64,000 bases of DNA from Pseudorhodoferax sp. Leaf265 (GCF_001422365.1 NZ_LMMT01000040.1:385569-449568); one strand, 5' to 3'; positions 45,129 through 54,614 are shown, counted from the first letter of the stretch. The notes: generated by a model from the letters alone, not told the origin. Numbers and translations: made by a program.

Positions 45129-46226
45129 TCAGCCGGCGAAGCGCACGGCCGCCACCGGCGCGAGGTCGCGCGCGATGGCATGCCAGCGTTCGCCGGCGTC
45201 GCCGCTGGCCCACAGCGCACCCGTGGTCGAGGCCATGGCCAGCGTGCGGCCGTCCGGCGCGACGGCCAGGCCATGGCGGTAGACCAGGTGGAAGGCGTCC
45301 TGCTGTGGCAGCCCGTCGCCGAAGCTGCGAAAGCGCGCACCGCCGTCGTCGGTGCGCGTGACCAGCAAGCGCCCGTCCACGGGCATGCGCATGGCGTCGG
45401 CGCGCGCCGGCACGAACCAGGCGCGCAAGGGGTCCGTCGGATCGGCCGCCACGGCGAAGCCGAAGTCCGAAGGCGCCGGCGGCGCGATGCGCTGCCACTG
45501 CCGCGCGCCGTCGCTGGAGCGGTAGATGCCGCAGTGGTGTTGCACCCACAGAACGTCGGGCACGGCCGCGCACTGCACCAGGCAGTGCGGGTCCTGGATG
45601 TTCTGGTCTTCGGCGCGCTCGGGCGGCATGAAGTCGGCGTGCATGCCGCGCGCCGCAAGCATCCAGCTGGCGCCGCCGTCGTGCGTCTGCCAGATGCCGC
45701 CGCAGGAGATCGCCACGGTCAGGTGGCGCGCGTCGCGCGGATCGACCAGGATGGAATGCAGGCCCGCATGGTCGTAGCCGCCGCCCATCCAGTCACGCCG
45801 GCCCGGCTGCTCCCAAAGCGCCGACACGAGTTGCCAGCTGGCGCCGCCATCTTCGGTGCGGAACAGCCCGGCCGGGATGCAGCCGGCCCACAGCACGCCC
45901 GGCTCGTCCGGCCCGCCGGCCGCCAGCTCCCAGAGCAGGTCCACGCTCCAGGGCGTGGGGTCGTCGGCCCAGGGGCCGGTGGTCGGCTTGGGCGGAAAGG
46001 CCGGCGCGGCGATCTCCTGCCAGTGCGCGCCGCCGTCCAGGCTCCTGTGCAGCTTGACGCCGAAATGGCCCAGCCGCAGCGCGCAGTACCAGGCCCCGTC
46101 GCGCGGGTCGGCCAGCACCTGGCTCACGGGCTCGCCCGCGAAATGCAGGCCGGCGATGCGCCAGCGCGTGCCATCGCCTTCCACCACGACCAGCCCCTTG
46201 CGGGTGGCCACCAGCATCGTGCGCAT
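45129..46226 (-). CDS. BNR-repeat/sialidase-like beta-propeller protein
   Basis: A 365-residue protein with repeated S-x-D-G-G-x-x-W (Asp-box) motifs: RSLDGGAHWQ, RTEDGGASWQ, QTHDGGASWM, RSSDGARQWQ and SGDAGERWH, spaced as in a beta-propeller. It has no signal peptide and lacks the arginine triad of true sialidases, so it is probably a cytosolic propeller of unknown function. LLVTRTDDGG and HADFMPPERAEDQNIQDPH are characteristic of the family. It follows a MoaD-like gene by 12 bases in the same direction; this pairing seems conserved and suggests a shared role. Confidence 0.85.
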   Translation of the reverse strand: MRTMLVATRKGLVVVEGDGTRWRIAGLHFAGEPVSQVLADPRDGAWYCALRLGHFGVKLHRSLDGGAHWQEIAAPAFPPKPTTGPWADDPTPWSVDLLWELAAGGPDEPGVLWAGCIPAGLFRTEDGGASWQLVSALWEQPGRRDWMGGGYDHAGLHSILVDPRDARHLTVAISCGGIWQTHDGGASWMLAARGMHADFMPPERAEDQNIQDPHCLVQCAAVPDVLWVQHHCGIYRSSDGARQWQRIAPPAPSDFGFAVAADPTDPLRAWFVPARADAMRMPVDGRLLVTRTDDGGARFRSFGDGLPQQDAFHLVYRHGLAVAPDGRTLAMASTTGALWASGDAGERWHAIARDLAPVAAVRFAG

Positions 46227-46238
46227 GCGTCCTCCGTT

Positions 46239-46535
46239 TCAGCCGCCCGTCAGGGCCTGCAACACCAGCACCCGGTCGCCGCCGGCCAGAGCCCCGTCCA
46301 GCCGCTGGCGGTCGTGCACCATCTGGCCGTTGACGAACACCGCCACGTGCCTGCGCACGTGGCGCTGGTCATCGAACACGTAGCCAGCCAGCGCAGGCAC
46401 GCCGGCCAGGGCGGCTTCGAGCACGCTGCGCAGGGAGCCCGGCGCCACGCGCTGCGGCGGGCAGGCCTGGTGGCGCTGCAGGCTGGCAGCGAACTCCACG
46501 TGCACCGTGGCGGCAGCGGGGGCGACGTCGGGCAT
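46239..46535 (-). CDS. MoaD/ThiS-family ubiquitin-like sulphur carrier
   Basis: A 98-residue beta-grasp protein ending in GG (LQALTGG), the C-terminus needed for adenylation and thiocarboxylate formation in MoaD and ThiS. VHVEFAASLQRHQACPPQRV, HVAVFVNGQMVHD and LAGGDRVLVLQAL match the fold. No MoaE, ThiG or E1-like gene is nearby. Instead it sits 12 bases upstream of the BNR propeller gene. It may be a specialised sulphur carrier or modifier rather than the molybdopterin one. The ATG at 46535 is chosen; a longer frame to 46571 is possible. Confidence 0.83.
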   Translation of the reverse strand: MPDVAPAAATVHVEFAASLQRHQACPPQRVAPGSLRSVLEAALAGVPALAGYVFDDQRHVRRHVAVFVNGQMVHDRQRLDGALAGGDRVLVLQALTGG

Positions 46536-46595
46536 CGCGGCATTTTCACCACAGACGCGGTCAGGCGCCACGGAATGGGCACACTACGGCCCGCC

Positions 46596-48209
46596 ATGCC
46601 CCCGCGCCAGCCCCTGCCCGTTCGCACCACGTCCATCGCCAGGCTGGCCGGCTGGCTGTTGGGCTGCGCGCTGGTCCTGCTGGCCGGCTGCGCCAGCCTG
46701 CCGCCCGACCTCGCCGGCCCGCCCGCCCAGGCCCTTCCCGCGGTGGCCGACGCGCCGCTCGTGCGCGCCGCCCGCGCTGCCCAGCCCGACGCCGAACTGA
46801 GCGGCTTTCGCCTGATCCCCAGCGGCGACTACGGCCTGGATGCCCGGCTGGCCCTGATCGCCGGTGCCCGCCACACGCTGGACGTGCAGTACTACCACCT
46901 GGAGACCGACGCCACCGGCCTCTTCTTCCTGCGGGCGCTGCGCGACGCGGCCCGGCGCGGCGTGCGCGTGCGCCTGCTGCTCGACGATCTGTACACGGGC
47001 GGCGACAGCGCGCTGCTCGACGCGCTGGCCGCCACACCCAACCTGGAGCTGCGGCTGTACAACCCGATCCCGCTGCGCAGCGCCAAGGTGGCGCTGCGCT
47101 TTGCCGCATCGCTGTGGCAGTTCGACCGGCTGCAGCGCCGCATGCACAACAAGCTGCTGTTGGCCGACGGCGCGCTGGCCGTGGCCGGTGGGCGCAACAT
47201 CGGCGGGCGCTACTTCTTCCAGACCGCGGGCGAGAACTTCCTGGATCTGGACGTGCTGGTGGCCGGCGCGCTGCTGCCGCGCCTGGGCGAGCTGTTCGAC
47301 CGCTACTGGAACAGCCCGCACGTGGTGCCGCTGGCGCGCCTGGTCGCAGCCGATGGCGATGCGACCGCCCGGCAGGCCCGCTTCGAGTCGCTGACCGATG
47401 CGGCCCACGCCCCCGCGCCGCGGCTGCCGCCGCCCAACGACATGCTGGGCTACGCGCCGGTCTCGCAGGAGTTGCAGGCGGGCCGGCTCAGCCTCATCTG
47501 GGCCACGGCCCAGGCCTACGCCGACACGCCCGAACGCGCCATCGGCTACCAGGCGCAGTACGGTGGCGTGCCACTGCAGGACGTGGACAGCGTGCGCTAC
47601 AACCTCGTGGAGGGCATCCGCCGCGCGCGCACCAGCGTGCTGCTGTGCTCGCCCTACCTCGTGCCCGGCACGCACGGCCTGCAGGTGCTGCGCGAGGCGC
47701 GCGCCCGCGGCGCCTCGGTGCAGTTGATCACCAACTCGCTGGCGGCCAGCGACGAACCCTTCGTGCACACCGCCTACCGGCGCTACCGGGCCGAACTCGT
47801 GGCCCTGGGCGTGGAGATCGACGAGGTCAGCAGCCGGCGCGTGGCCGGCAGCCCCAAGCTGCCGTTGTTCGGCGCGGCCACGGGGCGGCTGCACACCAAG
47901 ACCGCCGTGCTCGACGGCGAGCTGCTGTTCGTCGGCTCGCTGAACTTCGATCCGCGCTCGGAACTGCACAACACCGAGATCGGCCTGTTCATCCGCAGCC
48001 GCCCGCTGGCCGCCCAGATGCTGCGGCTGGCCCAGGTGCTGCGCGAGCAAGGTGTCTGGCGCGTGCAGGCCGGCGCGGGCGGCGCGCTGGAGTGGCACGG
48101 CGAGGACGACGGCGCGCCCACCGTGCTGCACAGCGAACCCGACGCCAGCTGGTGGGACCACCTGCTGCTGGAACTGGTGGCGCCGTTCACGCCCGAGCAG
48201 CTGTTGTAG
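46596..48209 (+). CDS. Phospholipase D family lipoprotein (cardiolipin synthase C-like)
   Basis: A 537-residue protein. A signal peptide ends with the lipobox LLAGC. Two HKD motifs are intact, HNKLLLADGALAVAGGRNIG and HTKTAVLDGELLFVGSLNFD, forming one active site. LDVQYYHLETDATGLFFLRA and LLDDLYTGGDSALL are typical of the ClsC/YmdC branch, which transfers phosphatidyl groups to make cardiolipin. Location would be the periplasm or outer membrane. An ATG at 46575 is an alternative start giving seven more residues. Its stop meets the convergent YceI gene with one base between. Confidence 0.9.
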   Translation: MPPRQPLPVRTTSIARLAGWLLGCALVLLAGCASLPPDLAGPPAQALPAVADAPLVRAARAAQPDAELSGFRLIPSGDYGLDARLALIAGARHTLDVQYYHLETDATGLFFLRALRDAARRGVRVRLLLDDLYTGGDSALLDALAATPNLELRLYNPIPLRSAKVALRFAASLWQFDRLQRRMHNKLLLADGALAVAGGRNIGGRYFFQTAGENFLDLDVLVAGALLPRLGELFDRYWNSPHVVPLARLVAADGDATARQARFESLTDAAHAPAPRLPPPNDMLGYAPVSQELQAGRLSLIWATAQAYADTPERAIGYQAQYGGVPLQDVDSVRYNLVEGIRRARTSVLLCSPYLVPGTHGLQVLREARARGASVQLITNSLAASDEPFVHTAYRRYRAELVALGVEIDEVSSRRVAGSPKLPLFGAATGRLHTKTAVLDGELLFVGSLNFDPRSELHNTEIGLFIRSRPLAAQMLRLAQVLREQGVWRVQAGAGGALEWHGEDDGAPTVLHSEPDASWWDHLLLELVAPFTPEQLL

Positions 48210-48210
48210 C

Positions 48211-48882
48211 TCAGCGTGCCGCCACGGGCACCAGCACCGCCTCGACCTGCACCAGCAGCCGCACGCGGTCCTCGAAGCCGAACTGCAGGCCCCAGTTGAT
48301 GCCCCATTGGCTGCGCAGGATCTCGGCCTCGAAATCGCCGCCGCACACCTGGCGCCCGTGCAGCGGGCTCACATAGCAGTTGAAGCGCACGGCGCGCAGG
48401 TCCACTGGATGGGTCTGGCCCAGCAGGGTGAGCCGGCCGCGCAGCACCTGCACGCGGCCTTCCTCGATGCGCACGTCCTCGGCCTGGTAGCGTCCGGTCG
48501 GGAAATCGGCCACGTTCAGGAAGTCGCTGCTCTGCACGTGGCGGTTCAGCAGGTCCACGCCGGTGTTGATGCTGGCCATGTCGAAGCTGACGTCCACGCG
48601 CGCCAGTTGGCCAGCGGCGTCAACCTGCACCTGGCCGTCGCGCGTGCCAAAGCGGCCGCGGTTGGTGCTGGTGCCGTAATGGCCCATCTCGTACAGCACG
48701 AAGGTGTGGGTGGGGTCCACCACATAGCGGCCGCCCGGCTGGGGCGGCCCCGCGGGCCGGGCCGCCATCTCGGGCGCCGCGCCCGTGGTGGGCGACTGCG
48801 CATGGGCGGACCAGGACAGCGGCAGCGCGGCGGCCAGGCACAGACACAGGTGGTGGAGCGAAAGACGGCTTGCGATGGGCAT
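48211..48882 (-). CDS. YceI family periplasmic protein
   Basis: A 223-residue protein with a signal peptide (HHLCLCLAAALPLSWSAHAQ) and a YceI-like lipocalin-type barrel. Motifs are YVVDPTHTFVLYEMGHYGTS, VSFDMASINTGVDLLNRHVQ, SSDFLNVADFPTGRYQAEDV and LRGRLTLLGQTHPVDLRAV. YceI proteins bind polyisoprenoids such as quinone precursors. A second cysteine pair (FNCYVSPLHGRQVCGGDF) may be a disulphide. The ATG at 48882 follows a TACACT hexamer by 8 bases and has no ribosome site. Confidence 0.9.
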   Translation of the reverse strand: MPIASRLSLHHLCLCLAAALPLSWSAHAQSPTTGAAPEMAARPAGPPQPGGRYVVDPTHTFVLYEMGHYGTSTNRGRFGTRDGQVQVDAAGQLARVDVSFDMASINTGVDLLNRHVQSSDFLNVADFPTGRYQAEDVRIEEGRVQVLRGRLTLLGQTHPVDLRAVRFNCYVSPLHGRQVCGGDFEAEILRSQWGINWGLQFGFEDRVRLLVQVEAVLVPVAAR

Positions 48883-48890
48883 GGGGCCGC

Positions 48891-48896
48891 AGTGTA
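48891..48896 (-). promoter_or_regulatory. Candidate -10 element (TACACT) of the YceI gene
   Basis: On the minus strand TACACT ends 8 bases before the YceI ATG with no Shine-Dalgarno sequence, fitting a leaderless start. The divergent ketopantoate-reductase-like gene starts 59 bases away. Confidence 0.35.
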
Positions 48897-48941
48897 GGCG
48901 GGGCCGCCACAATGCCGCTCCCCCGTTTCGACCACCATCCC

Positions 48942-49868
48942 ATGTCCCAGTCCGCAACGCTCCCCACCCCCTTGCAGGTCGCCGTCGTCGGCGCCGGCGC
49001 CGTCGGCTGCTATTACGGCGGCATGCTGGCGCGTGCCGGCCACGCCGTCACGCTGATCGGCCGGCCGCAGCATGTGGACGCCGTCAACGCGCAGGGATTG
49101 CGCATGCAGACGCTCAGCTTCGACGAACTGGTGCGCGTGCAGGCCAGCACCGACCCGGCCGCCGTGGCCGGCGCCGACCTCGTGCTGTTCAGCGTGAAGT
49201 CGCCCGACACCGAGGCCACGGGCCGCCAGCTGCTGGCGCACCTGCCCGCCCAGGCGCTCGTGCTCACGCTGCAGAATGGTGTGGACAACGCCGAACGGCT
49301 GCGCACTGTGCTGCCGCAGGAGGTGGCAGCCGCCGTGGTCTACGTGGCCACCGAGATGGCCGGCCCTGGCCACATGCGCCACCACGGGCGCGGCGAGCTC
49401 GTCATCGAACCCGGGCCCCGCAGCGCGGCGCTGGCGGAGGTGCTGCGCGCGGCCGGCGTGCCGACCGAGGTGTCGGACGATGCACGCACGGCGCTGTGGT
49501 CCAAGCTCGTGCTCAATTGCGCCTACAACGCGCTGTCGGCCATTGCCCAGCTGCCCTACGGCCGCCTGGTCCAGGGTGCAGGCGTGCCGCAGGTCATGGC
49601 GGACCTGGTGGCCGAATGCCTGGCCGTGGCCGGCGCCGAGGGCGTGGCGCTGCCGGCCGACATCCACCAGGCCGTCGAGCGGCTGGCGCGGACCATGCCC
49701 ACGCAAAGCTCCTCCACGGCGCAGGATCTGGCACGTGGCAAGCCCACCGAGATCGACCACCTTAACGGCCTGGTGGTGCGGCGCGGCGAAGCGCGGGGCA
49801 TCGCGACGCCGGTCAACCGCGCCATGTGGGCCCTGGTCAAGCTGTTGGAACAGACGCAGCAACGCTGA
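48942..49868 (+). CDS. panE: 2-dehydropantoate 2-reductase
   Basis: A 308-residue ketopantoate reductase with a Rossmann start (VAVVGAGAVGCYYGGMLARAGH), the conserved LTLQNGVDNAERL nucleotide-site helix, WSKLVLNCAYNALSA with the catalytic lysine, and TAQDLARGKPTEIDHLNGLV with the substrate-binding Glu and Asn. These fit the canonical enzyme slightly better than the paralogue at 16073. It reduces ketopantoate to pantoate for coenzyme A synthesis. A hairpin with a T-run at 49959-49992 lies about 90 bases downstream. The assignment to panE over the paralogue is a guess. Confidence 0.82.
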   Translation: MSQSATLPTPLQVAVVGAGAVGCYYGGMLARAGHAVTLIGRPQHVDAVNAQGLRMQTLSFDELVRVQASTDPAAVAGADLVLFSVKSPDTEATGRQLLAHLPAQALVLTLQNGVDNAERLRTVLPQEVAAAVVYVATEMAGPGHMRHHGRGELVIEPGPRSAALAEVLRAAGVPTEVSDDARTALWSKLVLNCAYNALSAIAQLPYGRLVQGAGVPQVMADLVAECLAVAGAEGVALPADIHQAVERLARTMPTQSSSTAQDLARGKPTEIDHLNGLVVRRGEARGIATPVNRAMWALVKLLEQTQQR

Positions 49869-49958
49869 GCGCAGCGCCATCGCCGCGAGTCGGGCTGCTT
49901 CCGCGCAAATGACGCGAAGGATTCGGCTAGACGCTAAGCCATTGATTTGAGACGTTTG

Positions 49959-49992
49959 TTTGTCGAGGCTGAGCCTCTGTCGACAAATTTTT
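49959..49992 (+). terminator. Rho-independent terminator-like hairpin
   Basis: TTTGTCGA (49959-49966) pairs perfectly with TCGACAAA (49980-49987). The inner GAGGC/GCCTC can form an alternative stem. TTTTT follows directly. It lies about 90 bases after the panE stop, so it probably ends that transcript. Confidence 0.6.
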
Positions 49993-50081
49993 CACAGAGC
50001 ACAATACCGCCATAAATTCCATACAAAAGAACTTTAAAAACAACGTTCAGACCTTCGTGGCACGCATACTGCTATTTGTGC

Positions 50082-50108
50082 CAAGTCGACTGCGGTCGAC
50101 TTGTTTTT
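50082..50108 (+). terminator. Intrinsic terminator or attenuator in the PEP-CTERM gene leader
   Basis: CAAGTCGAC (50082-50090) pairs perfectly with GTCGACTTG (50095-50103) around a TGCG loop, and TTTTT follows. It lies only 34 bases before the start codon at 50143, in an AT-rich gap with no gene between it and the previous terminator. If transcription starts upstream of it, it would act as a premature terminator controlling the PEP-CTERM gene. Confidence 0.6.
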
Positions 50109-50142
50109 GTTATCTAGTAATTGAATGCAAAAAGGAATACAC

Positions 50143-50952
50143 ATGCGACATGCATCCATCGGCGCGCTCGGAGCCATCGGCCTGGCCTTGGCCATCGCGA
50201 GCGGCACCGCCGCCGCCGCGCCCATCAACTGGGACTACACGGTCACCAGCTCCTTCTCGGTCCTCCCCGGTTCCACCACCTTCTCGAGCGGCAGCGGCTG
50301 CCAGAGCGTCTCGGGCTCGGCCATCACCTGGGGCGCATGTCCCACCGGTCCCGCCGGTCCCGGCCGCAGCGGCATCGGCATCAGCAACAACCCCCAGACC
50401 GGTACGCTGGCGACCAATGGCGCGGCCGAGAGCGCGAACACCTACACGCACAGCAACAACGTGGTGTCCGGTGCCTATGCGACGCTGAGGAGCGCCACCA
50501 TCAACGCCACGCTGGGACTGCGGGCAGCCGGCACCACCGATCCCTACATCTACGAGACCGCCACCTACAAGATCCTGTTCGCCGAAACGCCCAACACCGC
50601 TGGCACCTGCGCGGCCGCCAGCCCGGTCGGCAATCCCTGCAATGACATCTGGGTGCTGGACGGTTCCCTGAACAAGTCGATCACGCTGGGCGGTGACGAG
50701 TACTTCTTCAGCTTCTTCGCCTCGCCCGCACTGGCCACGCTGCCCGATACCGTCTGTGCCGCCGCAGGTGCAGCCAACGGCTGCATCGGCTTCACGACGG
50801 TCGAAGGCCAGGAGAACGAGGTCAACTTCCTGCTGAAGGTGACCAGCACGCCGCTGGTGGTCGAAGTGCCCGAGCCGGCATCGGTCGCACTGCTGGGCCT
50901 CGGCCTGGTGGGCCTGGCCGGCGTGAGCCGCCGTCGGCAGAACAAGGCCTGA
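50143..50952 (+). CDS. THxN family PEP-CTERM protein
   Basis: A 269-residue exported protein. A signal peptide (SIGALGAIGLALAIASGTAAAA) is followed by a Ser/Thr/Gly/Asn-rich domain containing THSN at 102-105. The C-terminus is a classic PEP-CTERM sorting signal: VPEPASVALLGLGLVGLAG followed by SRRRQNKA. Exosortase should cleave it and deliver the protein to the cell surface or matrix, often with exopolysaccharide; the exosortase is not in this window. AAAGGA lies 7 bases before the chosen ATG; an ATG at 50125 is less likely. Composition differs from neighbours (rich in Ser, Thr, Asn). Confidence 0.9.
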   Translation: MRHASIGALGAIGLALAIASGTAAAAPINWDYTVTSSFSVLPGSTTFSSGSGCQSVSGSAITWGACPTGPAGPGRSGIGISNNPQTGTLATNGAAESANTYTHSNNVVSGAYATLRSATINATLGLRAAGTTDPYIYETATYKILFAETPNTAGTCAAASPVGNPCNDIWVLDGSLNKSITLGGDEYFFSFFASPALATLPDTVCAAAGAANGCIGFTTVEGQENEVNFLLKVTSTPLVVEVPEPASVALLGLGLVGLAGVSRRRQNKA

Positions 50953-50976
50953 GCCCCCACCCGGCTCCCTCACCAA

Positions 50977-50998
50977 CCCCGCTGCGGCGGGGTTTTTT
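50977..50998 (+). terminator. Strong Rho-independent terminator after the PEP-CTERM gene
   Basis: CCCCGC (50977-50982), loop TGCG and GCGGGG (50987-50992) are followed by six T. It lies 24 bases after the PEP-CTERM stop and just before the convergent chemoreceptor stop. The preceding AA also allows partial use in the other direction. Confidence 0.85.
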
Positions 50999-51026
50999 CA
51001 TGGCGCCCGCGCGGGAGCGCCGGCGT

Positions 51027-52775
51027 TCAGAAGGATTCCCAGTCGCCATCGCCCTGCGCCAGTGCCGGCGCCGGGGCCGGGGCCGGGCGGGCGGCCTTGG
51101 CCACGCGCGTGGGCGCTGCCACAGCCGGACTGCGGCTGGCCGGTGCCGGCGGCAGCTTGCGGGGTGCCTGCGGCGCCCGCCGTGCCGGCACAGCGGCGGC
51201 GCGCGCTGCGCCCACGGCCGACTGCGGGGCCACGCCGCCCTCGATGCGGAACACGCTCACGGCGCTCGCCAGCTGGCTGGCCTGGGCCTTCAAGGCCCCG
51301 GTGGCGGCGGCCGCCTCTTCGACCAGCGCCGCGTTCTGTTGCGTCACCGTGTCCATCTGCGAGACCGCCTGGTGCACCTGCTCGATGCCCTGGCTCTGCT
51401 CCTGGCTGGCGGCCGTGATCTCGGCCACCAGGTCGCTCACGCGCTGCACGCTCTGCACGATGGCGTCCATGGTGCGGCCGGCCTCGGCCACCTGGGCGCT
51501 GCCCTCCTCGACCTTGGCCACCGAGTCGCCGATGAGCTGCTTGACGTCCTTGGCCGCCGCAGCCGAGCGCTGCGCCAGTGCCCGCACCTCGCCCGCCACC
51601 ACGGCGAAGCCGCGGCCCTGCTCGCCGGCACGCGCGGCTTCCACGGCCGCGTTGAGCGCGAGGATGTTGGTCTGGAACGCGATGCCGTCGATCACGCCGA
51701 TGATGTCGGCGATCTTGCGGCTGCTGTCGTTGATCGCGCCCATGGTGCCGACCACGCCGGCCACCACCTGGCCGCCCTGCACGGCCGTCTTGGAGGCCGA
51801 GGCCGCCAACTGGTTGGCCTGGCGCGCGTTGTCGGCGTTCTGGCGCACGGTGCTGGTCAATTGCTCCATCGAAGCAGCCGTCTGCTGCAGCGAGCTGGCC
51901 TGCTCCTCGGTGCGCGAAGACAGGTCCTGGTTGCCCGCGTCGATTTCGCTGGAGGCCGTGGCGATGCTGTCGGTGCCGGAACGCACGCTGGCCACCACCC
52001 CGGACAGGCTGGCGTTCATGTCCTGCAGGGCTTGCAGCAGCTGGCCGGTCTCGTCGCGCGAGGGCACGGTCACGCGGCTGGTCAGGTCGCTTGCGGCGAC
52101 GGCGCGCGCCACGCGCACGGCCTGGGCCAGTGGCTGCGTGATGCCCACGGTCAGGCGCCAGGCGAACAGGCCGCCGGCCAGCAGGCCGAGCAGGCCCAGG
52201 CCCAGCATCAGCAGGCGGCTCTCGCCGTAGATGCCGTCGATGCGCTGGGCGGTGGCGTCGATGCGCGTGCGCTGCAGGTCCAGCAGCTGCTGGATCAGGC
52301 TGGTGTACTTGTCGGTGGCCGGCAGATAGACCTGGGTCAGCAGGCGCTCGGCCTCTTCGGCCTGGCCATCGCTCTTGGCCTTGACGGCCTGGTCGCGCGA
52401 GGACAGGTAGAGCAGGCGCCCTTGCTGGATCTGCGCCCACAGCGCCTGCTCCTCGGGGCTGTTCAAGAGCGGCTCGATGCGCTTTTGCAGCTCGCCCGAT
52501 TCCTTGGTGCTGCTGGCCGCGTCGGCAGCGAAGAACTGGCCGAGCGAGGGATCGGTGCTCTTGACGATGGCCGTGGTGCGGCGCGCGCCGCTGTACACAT
52601 AGCGGTACCAGTCGCTGATCATGCGTTCCATGGCCAGCGGCTGCTGCGTCATGGCCTGCGTTGCCTGGGCCACCGTCTGCAGGCGCCACAGGCCGACCGC
52701 CGTGATGAGGGCCATCACGACCAGGATGAGCGCGAAACCGCCGCCCAGGCGGGTACCGATGCGTAGATTCTTCAT
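51027..52775 (-). CDS. Methyl-accepting chemotaxis protein
   Basis: A 582-residue transmembrane chemoreceptor. TM1 ([18 protein letters not shown], ~10-30) and TM2 ([19 protein letters not shown], ~190-210) flank a four-helix-bundle periplasmic sensor. A HAMP domain follows, then the long coiled signalling domain with the invariant tip [32 protein letters not shown] (read in two parts). After an Ala/Pro/Arg-rich linker the protein ends in DWESF, a pentapeptide of the kind that docks CheR and CheB. The ATG at 52775 is chosen; an upstream frame would add an unlikely leader. The signal is unknown. Confidence 0.93.
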   Translation of the reverse strand: MKNLRIGTRLGGGFALILVVMALITAVGLWRLQTVAQATQAMTQQPLAMERMISDWYRYVYSGARRTTAIVKSTDPSLGQFFAADAASSTKESGELQKRIEPLLNSPEEQALWAQIQQGRLLYLSSRDQAVKAKSDGQAEEAERLLTQVYLPATDKYTSLIQQLLDLQRTRIDATAQRIDGIYGESRLLMLGLGLLGLLAGGLFAWRLTVGITQPLAQAVRVARAVAASDLTSRVTVPSRDETGQLLQALQDMNASLSGVVASVRSGTDSIATASSEIDAGNQDLSSRTEEQASSLQQTAASMEQLTSTVRQNADNARQANQLAASASKTAVQGGQVVAGVVGTMGAINDSSRKIADIIGVIDGIAFQTNILALNAAVEAARAGEQGRGFAVVAGEVRALAQRSAAAAKDVKQLIGDSVAKVEEGSAQVAEAGRTMDAIVQSVQRVSDLVAEITAASQEQSQGIEQVHQAVSQMDTVTQQNAALVEEAAAATGALKAQASQLASAVSVFRIEGGVAPQSAVGAARAAAVPARRAPQAPRKLPPAPASRSPAVAAPTRVAKAARPAPAPAPALAQGDGDWESF

Positions 52776-52968
52776 GCGAGGAAACCGGAGAAAGGACAAA
52801 AGCGGCGATCCGGCCATGGCGGCCAGTCGATCAATTCGTCTATTTTCCGCACAAATTCTTTCAGAAATTTGATCGGAACATCCGCTGAAGACACCGATGC
52901 GACCGGCCATCGCACCGCAGACTTGAGCAGCTGTGGCAAGCTTGCCCGCTTTGCCGACTGCATTGCCC

Positions 52969-53199
52969 ATGGACGATCTGCCGCCCCTGCCCTCCGTCAC
53001 GCCCGGCCGCTGGCGCCACTACAAGGGTGGCGAGTACGAAGTGCTTGCCGTTGCGCGGCACAGCGAAACGCTGGAACCGCTCGTGGTCTACCGCCCGCTC
53101 TACAACGGCACGGGCTGGTGGGTGCGGCCGCACGCCATGTTCGTCAGCAAGGTAGAGGTCGACGGCCGGGAGCAGCCCCGATTCGCCTTCATCGGCTGA
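52969..53199 (+). CDS. DUF1653 domain protein
   Basis: A 76-residue soluble protein. [40 protein letters not shown] and [10 protein letters not shown] match DUF1653, a small beta-rich domain of unknown function, often found alone in proteobacteria. The ATG at 52969 is selected because the residues before it look non-coding. It is divergent from the chemoreceptor (193 bases apart) and convergent with the bkd operon end. No ribosome site is obvious. Confidence 0.82.
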   Translation: MDDLPPLPSVTPGRWRHYKGGEYEVLAVARHSETLEPLVVYRPLYNGTGWWVRPHAMFVSKVEVDGREQPRFAFIG

Positions 53200-53220
53200 C
53201 CGGGGCACCGCGCCGCGTGG

Positions 53221-54612
53221 CTACAGGTGGATGGCCCGCCCCAGCGCGCGCAGGGCCGCTTCCTGGACGGCCTCGCCCAGCGTGGGATGGGCGTGGACGA
53301 TGCCGCCCACGTCCTCCAGCCGCGCGCCCATCTCGATCGCGTAGCTGAAGGCCGCGGCCAGTTCGGACACACCCTGGCCCACGGCCTGCCAGCCCAGCAC
53401 GAGGTGGTTGTCCTGGCGCGCCACCACGCGCACGAAGCCCTCGCCCCCCTCCATGGTCAGGGAGCGGCCGTTGGCCGCGAACGGGAACTGCGCGCTGAGG
53501 GTCTCGATGCCGGCCTGCGCGGCCTGGGCCTGCGTCAGTCCCACGGCCACCACCTCGGGGTCGGTGAAGCACACGGCCGGGATCGCCAGTGGCGCGAAGC
53601 GGCGCTTGTGGCCTGCGATGCATTCGGCCGCCACCTCGCCCTGGGCCATGGCCCGGTGCGCGAGCATGGGCTCGCCCGTGAGGTCGCCGATGGCCCAGAC
53701 GTTGCGCATGGAGGTGCGGCCCGTGGCATCGACCTTCACGGCGCCGCCGTCCATGTCAAGCTGCAGCGATTCGAGGCCGGCCGTGCGCGGACGCCGGCCC
53801 GCGGCGACCAGCACCTGGTCCGCGGGCAGCACGAACTCGTCGGCATGCCGGCTGCGCACGCGCAGGCCGCTGCCATCGGTCGTGAGGCCCTCGGCCGTGC
53901 AGCCCAGGTGCAGCACGATGCCCATGCGCTTCATGGCGGCCAGCACCGGCTTGCCCAGGTCCTCGTCGTAGCCAGGCAGCACGCGCTCGGCCACGTCGAC
54001 GACCGTGACCTCGGCACCGAGCTTGCGCCAGGCCATGCCGAGTTCCAGGCCGATGTAGCCGGCGCCGACCACGACCAGATGCCGCGGCACCTCGGTCAGC
54101 GCCAGAGCTTCGGTCGAGGACAGCACCTTGCCGCCAAACGGCAACTGCGGCAGCGCCATGGGCTCGGAACCCGCGGCCAGCAGCAGGTGCTCGCACTGGA
54201 TGCGCTGTGTCTCGCCGTCCTCGCGCGCCACATCCACGGTCTTACCGTCGACGATGCGGGCCCAGCCGGCCACCACCTGCACGCCGGCCTTGCGCAACAA
54301 CGCGGCCACGCCACCCGTGAGCTTGCCGACCACGCCCTCCTTCCAGGCCTGCGTGACCGCCAGGTCGATGCCGGCCGCCCCGGCACGGATGCCGAGTGGC
54401 GACATGGTGGTGGCGCGCCGCACGCGGTCGTATTCGTCGGCCGCGTGGATCAACGCCTTGGAGGGGATGCAGCCGATGTTCAGGCAGGTGCCGCCGGGCG
54501 CCACGCCCTCCACCAGCGTGGTGGCCACGCCCAGCTGCGCCGCGCGGATGGCGGCCACGTAGCCGCCCGGCCCGCCGCCGATGACGAGCAATGTCGTTGT
54601 CTTCGATGCCAT
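53221..54612 (-). CDS. lpdA: Dihydrolipoyl dehydrogenase (E3 of the branched-chain 2-oxoacid complex)
   Basis: A 463-residue FAD/NAD enzyme that reoxidises dihydrolipoamide. The FAD site [19 protein letters not shown], redox disulphide C43/C48 in [16 protein letters not shown] site [15 protein letters not shown] and active-site H-x-H in [17 protein letters not shown] are all intact. It is the last gene of the bkd operon, two bases after the E2 stop, so it is probably the E3 dedicated to this complex (LpdV equivalent), distinct from the E3 of pyruvate dehydrogenase. Confidence 0.94.
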   Translation of the reverse strand: MASKTTTLLVIGGGPGGYVAAIRAAQLGVATTLVEGVAPGGTCLNIGCIPSKALIHAADEYDRVRRATTMSPLGIRAGAAGIDLAVTQAWKEGVVGKLTGGVAALLRKAGVQVVAGWARIVDGKTVDVAREDGETQRIQCEHLLLAAGSEPMALPQLPFGGKVLSSTEALALTEVPRHLVVVGAGYIGLELGMAWRKLGAEVTVVDVAERVLPGYDEDLGKPVLAAMKRMGIVLHLGCTAEGLTTDGSGLRVRSRHADEFVLPADQVLVAAGRRPRTAGLESLQLDMDGGAVKVDATGRTSMRNVWAIGDLTGEPMLAHRAMAQGEVAAECIAGHKRRFAPLAIPAVCFTDPEVVAVGLTQAQAAQAGIETLSAQFPFAANGRSLTMEGGEGFVRVVARQDNHLVLGWQAVGQGVSELAAAFSYAIEMGARLEDVGGIVHAHPTLGEAVQEAALRALGRAIHL

Positions 54613-54614
54613 CT

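Noticed and set aside
51000-52766. Plus-strand open frame over the chemoreceptor gene
   Set aside because: Antisense shadow; the chemoreceptor frame holds the invariant signalling tip and two membrane helices.
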